64,000 nucleotides of DNA from Deltaproteobacteria bacterium (GTDB lineage: Bacteria; JAGRBM01; JAHCIT01). Below, in pieces: positions 43,778 to 50,844 of this stretch; position 1 is the stretch's first letter; every line of letters starts with the position of its first letter. A program made the position numbers and the translations under genes. The notes under the pieces were generated by a model. It was not told where the DNA came from. It was given only the letters and a program-made list of their open reading frames with translations, and ran no database searches. The stretch covers positions 270,850 through 334,849 of the forward strand of contig JAHCIT010000004.1 in assembly GCA_026129095.1 (NCBI GenBank), in the 5' to 3' direction.

Positions 43778-44716
43778 CTACCGCCGCCCCCGTCTTTCGA
43801 GCAGCCGGCGGCTGAGGAATGGCACCAGGGCCTCGTCCAGCGGGCGATCGGTGAACACCCGCTCCATGCTGCCTCCGAGACTCCGGAGGCCGCGTTCGAT
43901 ATCCGTTTCCAGTTTCCGGATACGCTCCAGATAGGCTGCGCGTGCCGCCTGTGAATCAGCCGGCCGGGCACCCTCGCCCTCGGTGCCCTCCATCTCCAGA
44001 AGTCCGGTAAACGGAAAGTCCCGTTCCACCGGATCCAGCACATGAAAAAGCACAATCTCCTGCCGCCGGGCAGCAAGTTTCTCCAGTGGTCCCAGCAGTT
44101 CCATTGCACCATCGAGCGCATCGGTAAAAAGGACCGTGAGCCCCTGCGCCAGCGGCCGCTCCGAGAGTTGCGCTATCACGGCCGGAAATACCGGAGCTTT
44201 TGGCGATGGCCTGCTCGCCGCCAGGGCGCGCCCAATACGCTCCAGATGGGAGCTGCCCGATCTGGGCTGGAGCCAGTGAGCCGGCTCTGCACCGGACCCA
44301 AACAGGCCAACCCGGTCATGCTGCCCGATGAGCAGGTAAGCAAGCGCACCGGCCAGATGGCGGGCATATTCGAACTTGGTCCATACCCCGCCAAGCCTTG
44401 CCCCCGGCGGCACACCGGGCATCTCCCTGCTGGTGAAATCCATCGAACCCGAACAGTCGAGGCCGATCCAGCAGCGGATGGAGGTTTCGTGCTCGAACTG
44501 CCGGATATAAAGCCGGTCAGTCTTGGCGACCACACGCCAGTCGAGATGCCGCAAATCATCGCCCGGGTGGTACGAACGGTACTCCGAGAACTCGATGCTG
44601 TTCCCCTTTTGCGGAGAACGGTGGATACCGGCCCACACGCCCCGCGCGATCTTTTCCGTGCGAAGCGTGAACGGACTGATACTGGCCATGAGGGCGGGGT
44701 CGAGGACCTCGCGCAT
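43778..44716 (-). CDS. DUF58 domain protein
   Basis: 312 aa. The DUF58 signature EFSEYRSYHPGDDLRHLDWRV is followed by a VWA-like MIDAS motif LDCSGSMDF and by LTVLFTDALDG. DUF58 proteins couple MoxR-type AAA+ ATPases to VWA substrates. It is 6 bases upstream of batA and 30 bases downstream of moxR, so it belongs to the same transcript. No membrane segment is seen, so it is likely cytoplasmic. Confidence 0.93.
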   Translation of the reverse strand: MREVLDPALMASISPFTLRTEKIARGVWAGIHRSPQKGNSIEFSEYRSYHPGDDLRHLDWRVVAKTDRLYIRQFEHETSIRCWIGLDCSGSMDFTSREMPGVPPGARLGGVWTKFEYARHLAGALAYLLIGQHDRVGLFGSGAEPAHWLQPRSGSSHLERIGRALAASRPSPKAPVFPAVIAQLSERPLAQGLTVLFTDALDGAMELLGPLEKLAARRQEIVLFHVLDPVERDFPFTGLLEMEGTEGEGARPADSQAARAAYLERIRKLETDIERGLRSLGGSMERVFTDRPLDEALVPFLSRRLLERRGRR

Positions 44717-44746
44717 CCGGTTCGGTCTCCCTTGGGTCGGCTGACG

Positions 44747-45769
44747 TCAGGCAGCGCGCGCCGCGCGGTCCTCATCCAGCAGGCGTTCGATGACTGTATC
44801 CGGAGAAATCCCTTCCGCTTCGGCGCGGAAATTCCTGATCACCCGGTGGCGGAGGATCGGACAGGCGAGCGCACGGATATCCTCCACCGACGGGGCCATC
44901 CGGTTCTCCAGAAGCGCCCGGGCCTTTGCCCCGAGTATCAGGAACTGGCTGGCCCTGGGCCCGGCGCCCCATGACACCCATTCGCGGACGAAAGACGGCG
45001 AAGATGGGTCCTGCGGCCTTGTGCGGCGGGCAAGCTGGACCGCGTATTCCACGACTCCATCCGCCACCGGCACCCGGCGCACCAGGTCCTGGATATTCAG
45101 CAGTTCCTCGCGGCTCACCACCTCGGCAATTTTCTGGGCCACATGCCCGGTCGTGCGGCGGACGATTTCCAGTTCCTCGTCCTGGCTCGGATAGTCCACC
45201 AGAACCGAGAACATGAACCGGTCGAGCTGGGCTTCCGGCAGGGGATAGGTGCCTTCCTGTTCCAGCGGATTCTGGGTGGCAAAAACCAGGAACGGCGGCT
45301 CAAGGCCATAGGTCTTGCCCGAGGCTGTCACCTTCTGTTCCTGCATTGCCTGAAGAAGGGCCGCCTGCGTCTTGGGCGAGGTCCGGTTGATCTCGTCGGC
45401 CAGCAGTATGTTTGTAAAGACCGGCCCGCGGATGAAGCGGAACTGCCGCATGCCGGTGGCGCGGTCTTCTTCCAGGACTTCCGTTCCCGTCACATCGCCC
45501 GGCATGAGGTCTGGCGTGAACTGGATGCGGTTGAAATCGAGCGACAGCGCCTCGGCGAGCGACTGTATCAGCAGCGTCTTGGCGAGGCCCGGCACTCCTA
45601 CGAACAGTCCATGCCCCCGCGCGAGCAGCGCCGTGAGCAGGATATCGATCGTCTGGTCCTGGCCAATGATCACCTTGTGGACTTCCTGAAGCACCTTCGC
45701 CTTCAGGGAGGTCACACTGCGGGCTGTCTCGACATCGCCCGGGACATTTTCTCTCAATTCATCGGACAT
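44747..45769 (-). CDS. MoxR-type AAA+ ATPase
   Basis: 340 aa. Walker A is GVPGLAKT (about residues 58-65), Walker B LLADEINRTSPKTQAALLQAMQE, sensor 1 FATQNPLEQEGTYPLPEAQLDRF, and the C-terminal lid is ASQFLILGAKARALL. MoxR ATPases remodel or activate VWA-containing complexes; three VWA-fold partners follow it. The ATG at 45769 is preceded by GAGAGAG; an ATG further upstream at 45802 gives an unlikely N-terminus. No other MoxR gene was found in the window. Confidence 0.94.
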   Translation of the reverse strand: MSDELRENVPGDVETARSVTSLKAKVLQEVHKVIIGQDQTIDILLTALLARGHGLFVGVPGLAKTLLIQSLAEALSLDFNRIQFTPDLMPGDVTGTEVLEEDRATGMRQFRFIRGPVFTNILLADEINRTSPKTQAALLQAMQEQKVTASGKTYGLEPPFLVFATQNPLEQEGTYPLPEAQLDRFMFSVLVDYPSQDEELEIVRRTTGHVAQKIAEVVSREELLNIQDLVRRVPVADGVVEYAVQLARRTRPQDPSSPSFVREWVSWGAGPRASQFLILGAKARALLENRMAPSVEDIRALACPILRHRVIRNFRAEAEGISPDTVIERLLDEDRAARAA

Positions 45770-45807
45770 ACTGGCACTCTCTCTCCGGGACTCCGTGCGC
45801 AAACCGG

Positions 45808-47499
45808 TCAGGAGCTTTCAATCAGCCTGAGCGCCTGCACATGGCGGTCCCGTTCATCGGTTTTCTTGAGCCGGTCATATATCTGCACAAGGCGAATCCT
45901 GACCGGCATGTGAAACGGGTTGAAATCGAGGGCGCGGAGATAGGCGCTCTCGGCCTCACCCCACTCCTCCCTGGAAAAATGATAGTCTCCGAGCCTCTGG
46001 TACAACGTGACGTACTCGGGGTAGATTTCCAGCGCCTTGCTCAGCCGGTCATGCACGCCATCCGTCACGCCGGCTGCCACCGAGGCGGCCGCGAACTTGC
46101 TGATAAAAACCGGTGAATGCGGGGCGCGGGAGAGTGCCTTGGAATATTCGATCCGTGCCGCCAGGAAATGCTGGCGGGCGCGCAGCAAATCACCCAGACG
46201 GACGAAATTCTTTGCCTCCCTGGGCACATCCACGCCCGGCTCCTCGTCTTCTTCCTCGGCGTCGATCTTCTGGCCCGGATCGACCAGCCGGACCTGGGCC
46301 ACATGGGCCGAACTGACAATCCGCAGCGGACGGCGCCGCGCATATTCGAGCCAGTCATCGAAAAAGGCGGCGAACGGTTTGCTGACACCGTACTCGATGG
46401 CCTGTTCGTAGGGTGCCCCTTTCGCCATCGAATCGTATATCCGGTTCAGGACGTCATACCCGCCCTTCCCCAGATCCTCGACGATGTATTCGAGAATCAG
46501 CGCCACCTGCATGAATGCGAGGGCACTGTCCCGGTTGGAATCCAGATAGGCGAAGGACGGATGCATCCGGGCAATGGGGATGAGCTTGTTCTTCTTCAGA
46601 GCAGCCGCGAAGAGGGTTTCCTGTGAAGCCGACATCCCCCCGCGTGTTCCGCGCCAGAGATTTTCGAGATACTTGGCACTGCCTTCCTGGAACCAGACTG
46701 GCGCGCCATTGTTGGTCCGCCGGAAGACAAACATGTGGGTGAGTTCATGGGCGGCAGTGTCACGCCAGTCGTATCCGCGGGCGGTCGCGCCCGGCGAGGT
46801 AAACAGCAGCTTGTTGTACTTGCACAAGGCGATGGTGTTGGTCGTTTCGATGGCGTTCCTGGGTATTCCGCTTGCATCCACGAACGCCGAACCGGTCGGC
46901 AGGATCTCCACCCGTATCTTGTTTTCGAAGGATGTACCGATCGCCTTGTTCAGTGCGTCGTACTGCGACTCCAGCGTCCGGATCGTCTCATCGACAATCA
47001 GTTCGTCCCGGCCCGGCGCGTACCCGACGATGAACCGGCCGGACTCGCGGAACCGGAAGCCCTGGGTAGCCCGGATTGTCGCTTCCACGAACTGTTCATG
47101 CGCCTTCATCTGCTCGGGATCGACGCCCGGAGACTGGGCTCCGCCACTCGCGGCAACGATCTGTCCACCCGTCTCCAGCGCCTTTTTCACCAGCTCAAGG
47201 GCCCGCGGGTAGTTGCCCTCATAGAACGCCACGCGGCTGTCGTAATAGTCATACTGGACAGGGTTGAAGGCCGCACGGCCGATGGTTTCGAGCAGCTTCC
47301 GGGCGCTGATCGGATCCCAGCGGTCATTCAGTTCGCGGTCAATGGAACGTGCGACCTGGGCAGGGGTGAACAGTTCCTGCCCGGCAGCGCCGGCGCTGCT
47401 GGAGGAAGCGGACCCGGCGCCCCACGTCAGCAGCCCCGCAAGCAGAGCGGCTGTGAGGATTGCAAACCTGCTACGCCGACTAGCTCCGGCGGGCCGCAT
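45808..47499 (-). CDS. Secreted TPR/gluzincin metallopeptidase (peptidase MA-like)
   Basis: 563 aa. Signal peptide or anchor at about 10-40. The zinc motif H251-ELTH-255 lies in [16 protein letters not shown], with the third ligand in the Glu of [11 protein letters not shown] about 22 residues later, the layout of peptidase MA (gluzincin) proteins. The N-terminal part has one TPR-like helix pair ([17 protein letters not shown]) and the last 130 residues hold three TPR units ([38 protein letters not shown]). The ATG at 47499 has GAGGTGG upstream and overlaps the B12-binding gene by 20 bases. It lies directly before moxR; the target is unknown. Confidence 0.82.
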   Translation of the reverse strand: MRPAGASRRSRFAILTAALLAGLLTWGAGSASSSSAGAAGQELFTPAQVARSIDRELNDRWDPISARKLLETIGRAAFNPVQYDYYDSRVAFYEGNYPRALELVKKALETGGQIVAASGGAQSPGVDPEQMKAHEQFVEATIRATQGFRFRESGRFIVGYAPGRDELIVDETIRTLESQYDALNKAIGTSFENKIRVEILPTGSAFVDASGIPRNAIETTNTIALCKYNKLLFTSPGATARGYDWRDTAAHELTHMFVFRRTNNGAPVWFQEGSAKYLENLWRGTRGGMSASQETLFAAALKKNKLIPIARMHPSFAYLDSNRDSALAFMQVALILEYIVEDLGKGGYDVLNRIYDSMAKGAPYEQAIEYGVSKPFAAFFDDWLEYARRRPLRIVSSAHVAQVRLVDPGQKIDAEEEDEEPGVDVPREAKNFVRLGDLLRARQHFLAARIEYSKALSRAPHSPVFISKFAAASVAAGVTDGVHDRLSKALEIYPEYVTLYQRLGDYHFSREEWGEAESAYLRALDFNPFHMPVRIRLVQIYDRLKKTDERDRHVQALRLIESS

Positions 47500-47917
47500 G
47501 GGGTTCCACCTCGGTCTCGATGAAGCGGATGATCTCTTCAGTAGATGCCCCGGGAAGGAATACGGCCCGGACACCGGCTTCGCGCAGCGCCGGAATGTCC
47601 TCGGGAGGAATGATTCCGCCGCCGAAAAGGATCACGTCCTTCATCCCCTTCTCGTCCAGCAGGCGCCGGATGAGCGGGAACTGGTGCTTGTGCGCCCCCG
47701 AAAGGACCGAGAGCCCCACTGCATCCACATCCTCCTGCAGGGCGGCGCTGACGATCATTTCCGGCGTCTGGTGCAGGCCGGTGTAAATCACCTCGAAACC
47801 ATGATCGCGGAGCAGCCGGGCGATGATCTTGGCGCCACGGTCATGCCCATCCAGACCGGGCTTGCCGATCAGAATGCGTGCGCGCCGCTGGTTTGGCATG
47901 CGTGCCGTTTCGGCCAT
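47480..47917 (-). CDS. Stand-alone cobalamin-binding subunit of a methylmalonyl-CoA mutase-type enzyme
   Basis: 145 aa, only the B12-binding domain. The base-off/His-on motif is [13 protein letters not shown] (His25 of the DxHxxG motif), followed by [15 protein letters not shown] and the nucleotide-loop [18 protein letters not shown]. Split mutases have a separate large TIM-barrel subunit; none is encoded in this window, so the partner is elsewhere or the protein serves as a cobalamin sensor. It is 7 bases after the lipoprotein gene stop and overlaps the peptidase gene, so it belongs to the MoxR operon. This is unusual company for a mutase subunit. Confidence 0.88.
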   Translation of the reverse strand: MAETARMPNQRRARILIGKPGLDGHDRGAKIIARLLRDHGFEVIYTGLHQTPEMIVSAALQEDVDAVGLSVLSGAHKHQFPLIRRLLDEKGMKDVILFGGGIIPPEDIPALREAGVRAVFLPGASTEEIIRFIETEVEPHAARRS

Positions 47918-47924
47918 CGCAGGG

Positions 47925-48299
47925 TCACCTCAGGATGTACAGGCTGCCGGGCTGATCGTTGTAGCCGATGGAGTAGTCGATATGGTCGGCATCGCCATCG
48001 AACAGGACGCTGAATTCCGCCGTCTCGCCAGGAGAAAGCGTTTCGCCATCCTTGACCATCGCCGTCACCGACTGCTGCGCTCCATTCCGGTTGCGCATGA
48101 CGAAGGTGACCGTCACGACCGTTGCCGGAACCGGGCCGTCGTTGACGACCGTTCCGGACAGCACCGTCGGGCCGCTGCTCACGCGGGCTTCCATGATCGG
48201 TCCCGCAAGCTGGGGCCCAGCCTCGCTGCCAACGCAGGCCACCAGCAGCAGACAGGCGGCGGCAAGCCATGCACTATGAATCTTTTTTACGTTTCGCAT
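47925..48299 (-). CDS. Lipoprotein with FxLYD-like domain
   Basis: 124 aa. N-terminus [22 protein letters not shown]: a basic start, hydrophobic core and lipobox LVAC, hence a lipoprotein. The mature part is a single beta-sandwich ([41 protein letters not shown]), as in FxLYD or CARDB-type folds. Longer readings upstream lack a signal peptide. It overlaps the end of the two-TM protein gene by 26 bases and precedes the B12-binding gene by 7 bases. Function is unknown; it may be the envelope sensor or a scaffold of the operon. Confidence 0.75.
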   Translation of the reverse strand: MRNVKKIHSAWLAAACLLLVACVGSEAGPQLAGPIMEARVSSGPTVLSGTVVNDGPVPATVVTVTFVMRNRNGAQQSVTAMVKDGETLSPGETAEFSVLFDGDADHIDYSIGYNDQPGSLYILR

Positions 48300-49080
48300 C
48301 CGAAATAGACAGTACCTTTCCCTCGGAATCGGCCGCCCTCGAAGCCTCGCCGGGGTCCGGGGTCCCCGCATCTGAACGGTAAAAACGCTCATGGTCGTCG
48401 ATGATACCGTCTAGTATCTGGCGCTGGAGCTTGAGCGCTCCCAGCGCGCGCTCACGTAGATAGCCCTTTTCAAACACAATGTCATCGCCGGCACGCGGCG
48501 AGCGCAGGACGAGAAACGCCAGCAGCACCTGTGCAAGATAAAGGAACCCCACCGACAGGTACAGCGCGAGGTTGCGCTGGATGACGTCCACATACACCGC
48601 CCGCCGCGACATCGGCACCACCACTGCGCCGTAGTCAACCGGAGAACCTTCGAGCTGGAACAGCTGGGTCACGGCGATGGCATCTCCCCGAAGGCTCACC
48701 GTCCAACTCCTGCCCTCCTCGACGGCTCGGAGGATATCGGCCTTGACCGGGCCACGCTGCTCATCGGCAATCCGGTGGATGGAATACTGCGGGGCCAGCC
48801 GCGAATCGGCCACCAGCTTGCGGAAGCCCAGCTCGCTGTCCAGCCGCCGCTTCAGCTCGGACGGACTGTATTCGGCTCCCACGCGCTCGATTTCGGAAAA
48901 ATACCGGGAGACGACGCGCGCGATCAGTTCGGCCGACGCCCGGTTGGCACGGACCAGCGTGTCGATCTCGCCCTTCATCTGGTAGGCAAGCCCCAGCAGG
49001 AGCCCAGCCAGCAGGAAGGCCTCCATGCAGATCACGGCGGAAGTACGGGCGCTCAGGAAGAACCGCTTGCCGGAGATCAC
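48274..49080 (-). CDS. Two-TM protein with extracytoplasmic loop, sensor-like
   Basis: 268 aa, GTG start coupled to the XRE gene stop (GTGA). TM1 at about 15-35 and TM2 at about 170-192 enclose a periplasmic loop of about 135 residues (ANRASAELIARVVSRYFSEIE ... VDYGAVVVPMSRRAVYVDVI). The C-terminal cytoplasmic part is helical and ends with a charged tail ([12 protein letters not shown]). This is the plan of a receptor without an obvious output domain; the family was not recognised. Paired with the XRE regulator it could signal to it, which is inference. Confidence 0.7.
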   Translation of the reverse strand: MISGKRFFLSARTSAVICMEAFLLAGLLLGLAYQMKGEIDTLVRANRASAELIARVVSRYFSEIERVGAEYSPSELKRRLDSELGFRKLVADSRLAPQYSIHRIADEQRGPVKADILRAVEEGRSWTVSLRGDAIAVTQLFQLEGSPVDYGAVVVPMSRRAVYVDVIQRNLALYLSVGFLYLAQVLLAFLVLRSPRAGDDIVFEKGYLRERALGALKLQRQILDGIIDDHERFYRSDAGTPDPGEASRAADSEGKVLSISDAKRKKDS

Positions 49081-49535
49081 GTGCCGGTTTCCCCCAGATA
49101 GTTCCGCAAGTGCTCGCGGATTTCCACGTCCTCGACGAACCGCAGCAGCATGAATACGGTGTCGTTGAAATGGCGCCGGGTCTGCGCGTCCATCCGGCGG
49201 ATCAGCTCGATCAGGGACCGCTCCTGGGCCGTCAGGCCGGAAGCGTCCTCGCTCTCGTCACCGTCGGACGCCTCGCCCGTCACTTCGTCCGGGTCTATCC
49301 CTTCGCGCCGGACGAACCGGATCAGCCGCTCCCGCCGGGCCACTTCCCATATCTCGTCGCCCATCACGCCCAGCACCTGGGCCAGCTGCCGGCACCGCTC
49401 TTCCGTCGGCGCGTCAATCTTGCCGGTTTCAAGCTGATGTATGTACGCGTTCGAGACCCCGAGCGCCCGCGCCAGGTCTTCCTGGGTCAATCCCTCGCGC
49501 TTTCGCAAGGTTCTGAGATATGCGGAGAATTTCAT
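49077..49535 (-). CDS. XRE-family helix-turn-helix regulator
   Basis: 152 aa. The N-terminal 60 residues are a Cro/CI HTH: FSAYLRTLRKREGLTQEDLARALGVS, YIHQLETGKIDAPTEERCRQLA. A linker rich in Asp/Glu/Ser (about 90-112) is followed by a helical C-domain (LTAQERSLIELIRRMDAQTRRHFNDTVFMLLRFVED). The ATG at 49535 has GAGGG 5 bases upstream. It is the first gene of the ten-gene minus-strand operon and is divergent from gspC, so it may control both. Confidence 0.87.
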   Translation of the reverse strand: MKFSAYLRTLRKREGLTQEDLARALGVSNAYIHQLETGKIDAPTEERCRQLAQVLGVMGDEIWEVARRERLIRFVRREGIDPDEVTGEASDGDESEDASGLTAQERSLIELIRRMDAQTRRHFNDTVFMLLRFVEDVEIREHLRNYLGETGT

Positions 49536-49648
49536 GGCCACCCTCAACCTGTTCGCCGGAAACCACTCCGGCCTCACCACCTAGGCTGGCACCGATGTGC
49601 AAACCCCAACCCGAATGGCGGTCAGCAAGACACAAAAGGAACTTCACA

Positions 49649-49678
49649 ACTTTACTTGCCACCTGTTGTAATGGTCAA
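49649..49678 (-). promoter_or_regulatory. Candidate promoter for the XRE/MoxR operon
   Basis: On the minus strand, TTGACC and TAAAGT are separated by 18 bases; the start codon of the XRE gene is 114 bases further downstream. Match to sigma70 consensus is five of six and four of six. Confidence 0.4.
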
Positions 49679-49755
49679 GGCGGAAACGCGGGGCAAAAGC
49701 GTACAGGGGGGCGAAATGATTAGAGGTTTTTAATTGCCCCTCCTTTTGAAACTGC

Positions 49756-49782
49756 TTGACATCCAAAGTGGGTTTCTTTCAT
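49756..49782 (+). promoter_or_regulatory. Possible promoter for the gsp operon
   Basis: A perfect TTGACA is followed after only 15 bases by TTTCAT (four of six to -10 consensus). The short spacer makes this weak. The gspC start lies 115 bases downstream. Confidence 0.25.
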
Positions 49783-49798
49783 CTTGGGAGCAAAAGTG

Positions 49799-49811
49799 AA
49801 GTAATCTACTT
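49799..49811. promoter_or_regulatory. Small palindrome in the XRE/gsp intergenic region
   Basis: AAGTA-ATC-TACTT, a perfect inverted repeat of 5-base arms, about 17 bases after the candidate gsp -10 box. Size and position suit an XRE-type operator, but a chance match in AT-rich DNA is possible. The rest of 49536-49897 is AT-rich and holds no gene. Confidence 0.3.
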
Positions 49812-49897
49812 TAGTCAATTTAAACCGTTCCGGAATACGCCGGACGGGGTGCCGCAGATACCGGAAAACAGGCAGACGCTAAGGAACCCAATTCCCG

Positions 49898-50839
49898 ATG
49901 GACTTCTTCCTAGAACGAACTCGCCTGATCCTGCTGCGGTTCCACTGGGTTCTGAACCTGCTGATGATCACCATGCTCTCCTGGCAGACGGCCGGCATAC
50001 TCAGTACGATCATCGACTGGCAGCTACCGCTGCCAGCCCTCCCGTCAGCGGCCACAGCCGGCCGCTCTGGCAGCACCACCCGTCCCAGCAGCAGTACCGG
50101 CGCCCGGAGCGCCTACGATGTCATTGTCGAGCGTAATATCTTCAACTCCGCACCCAAGACTATGGCGGCCGCCGAGACTCCGGCCGCCACCACCAGCGAC
50201 CTCCACAACAAGCTCCGGCTGACGGGCACGGTCGTCTCGAAGAAACGGGCTCTGGCCACCTTCTTCATCGTGCCGAAGAACGAGTCGGAGGTGTTCCGCA
50301 TTGGCGACGAGGTTTATGAGGGATGGATCGTCGATTCGGTCGAACGGGCGGTCGTCCGGCTCCGCACGGGAAACGACATGTACGAAGAAATCTACCTGCA
50401 CGATGCCGAGCAGTCTGAACGGCGGCCCGGACTCCAGGCCCGTGCACCGTCGGCTCCGGGCACCGATGACCCGGCACTCCCCGGCGGCCCCTCGGAAGGG
50501 TTCGTCAAGGAAGAAAATGACGGCAAGTTCATCGTCGACAAGATGGAACTTGAATCCCAGCTCCAGAATCTCGACAACCTGATTACCCAGGCCCGTGTCA
50601 TCCCGAACTTTTCTGCCGGAAAAGTGGACGGGTTCAAGATTTTTGCTATCAAGCCGAACAGCGTTTTCCAGCGGCTGGGATTCCGGAATGGCGATGTGAT
50701 CGAATCGATCAACGGGACTCCGCTGGACAATGCCCAGCGGGGACTCCAGATGTTCCAGGAACTCCGGAACCTCCCGCGCTTTGAAATCAACCTGCGCCGC
50801 CAGAACAACAAGCGGCAGCACTCGTACGAGGTCAGGTAA
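49898..50839 (+). CDS. gspC: Type II secretion protein GspC
   Basis: Inner-membrane linker of the type II secretion system to the secretin. 313 aa. One N-terminal TM segment (about 13-35), a Ser/Thr/Ala-rich linker, the HR domain at about 65-165 (YDVIVERNIFNSAP, KLRLTGTVVSKKRALATFFIVPKNESEVFRIGDEV), and a C-terminal PDZ domain (about 235-313, KIFAIKPNSVFQRLGFRNGDVIESINGTPL). It opens the gsp operon; AAGGA lies about 12 bases before the ATG. gspD follows 5 bases later. Confidence 0.92.
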   Translation: MDFFLERTRLILLRFHWVLNLLMITMLSWQTAGILSTIIDWQLPLPALPSAATAGRSGSTTRPSSSTGARSAYDVIVERNIFNSAPKTMAAAETPAATTSDLHNKLRLTGTVVSKKRALATFFIVPKNESEVFRIGDEVYEGWIVDSVERAVVRLRTGNDMYEEIYLHDAEQSERRPGLQARAPSAPGTDDPALPGGPSEGFVKEENDGKFIVDKMELESQLQNLDNLITQARVIPNFSAGKVDGFKIFAIKPNSVFQRLGFRNGDVIESINGTPLDNAQRGLQMFQELRNLPRFEINLRRQNNKRQHSYEVR

Positions 50840-50844
50840 CCCGC

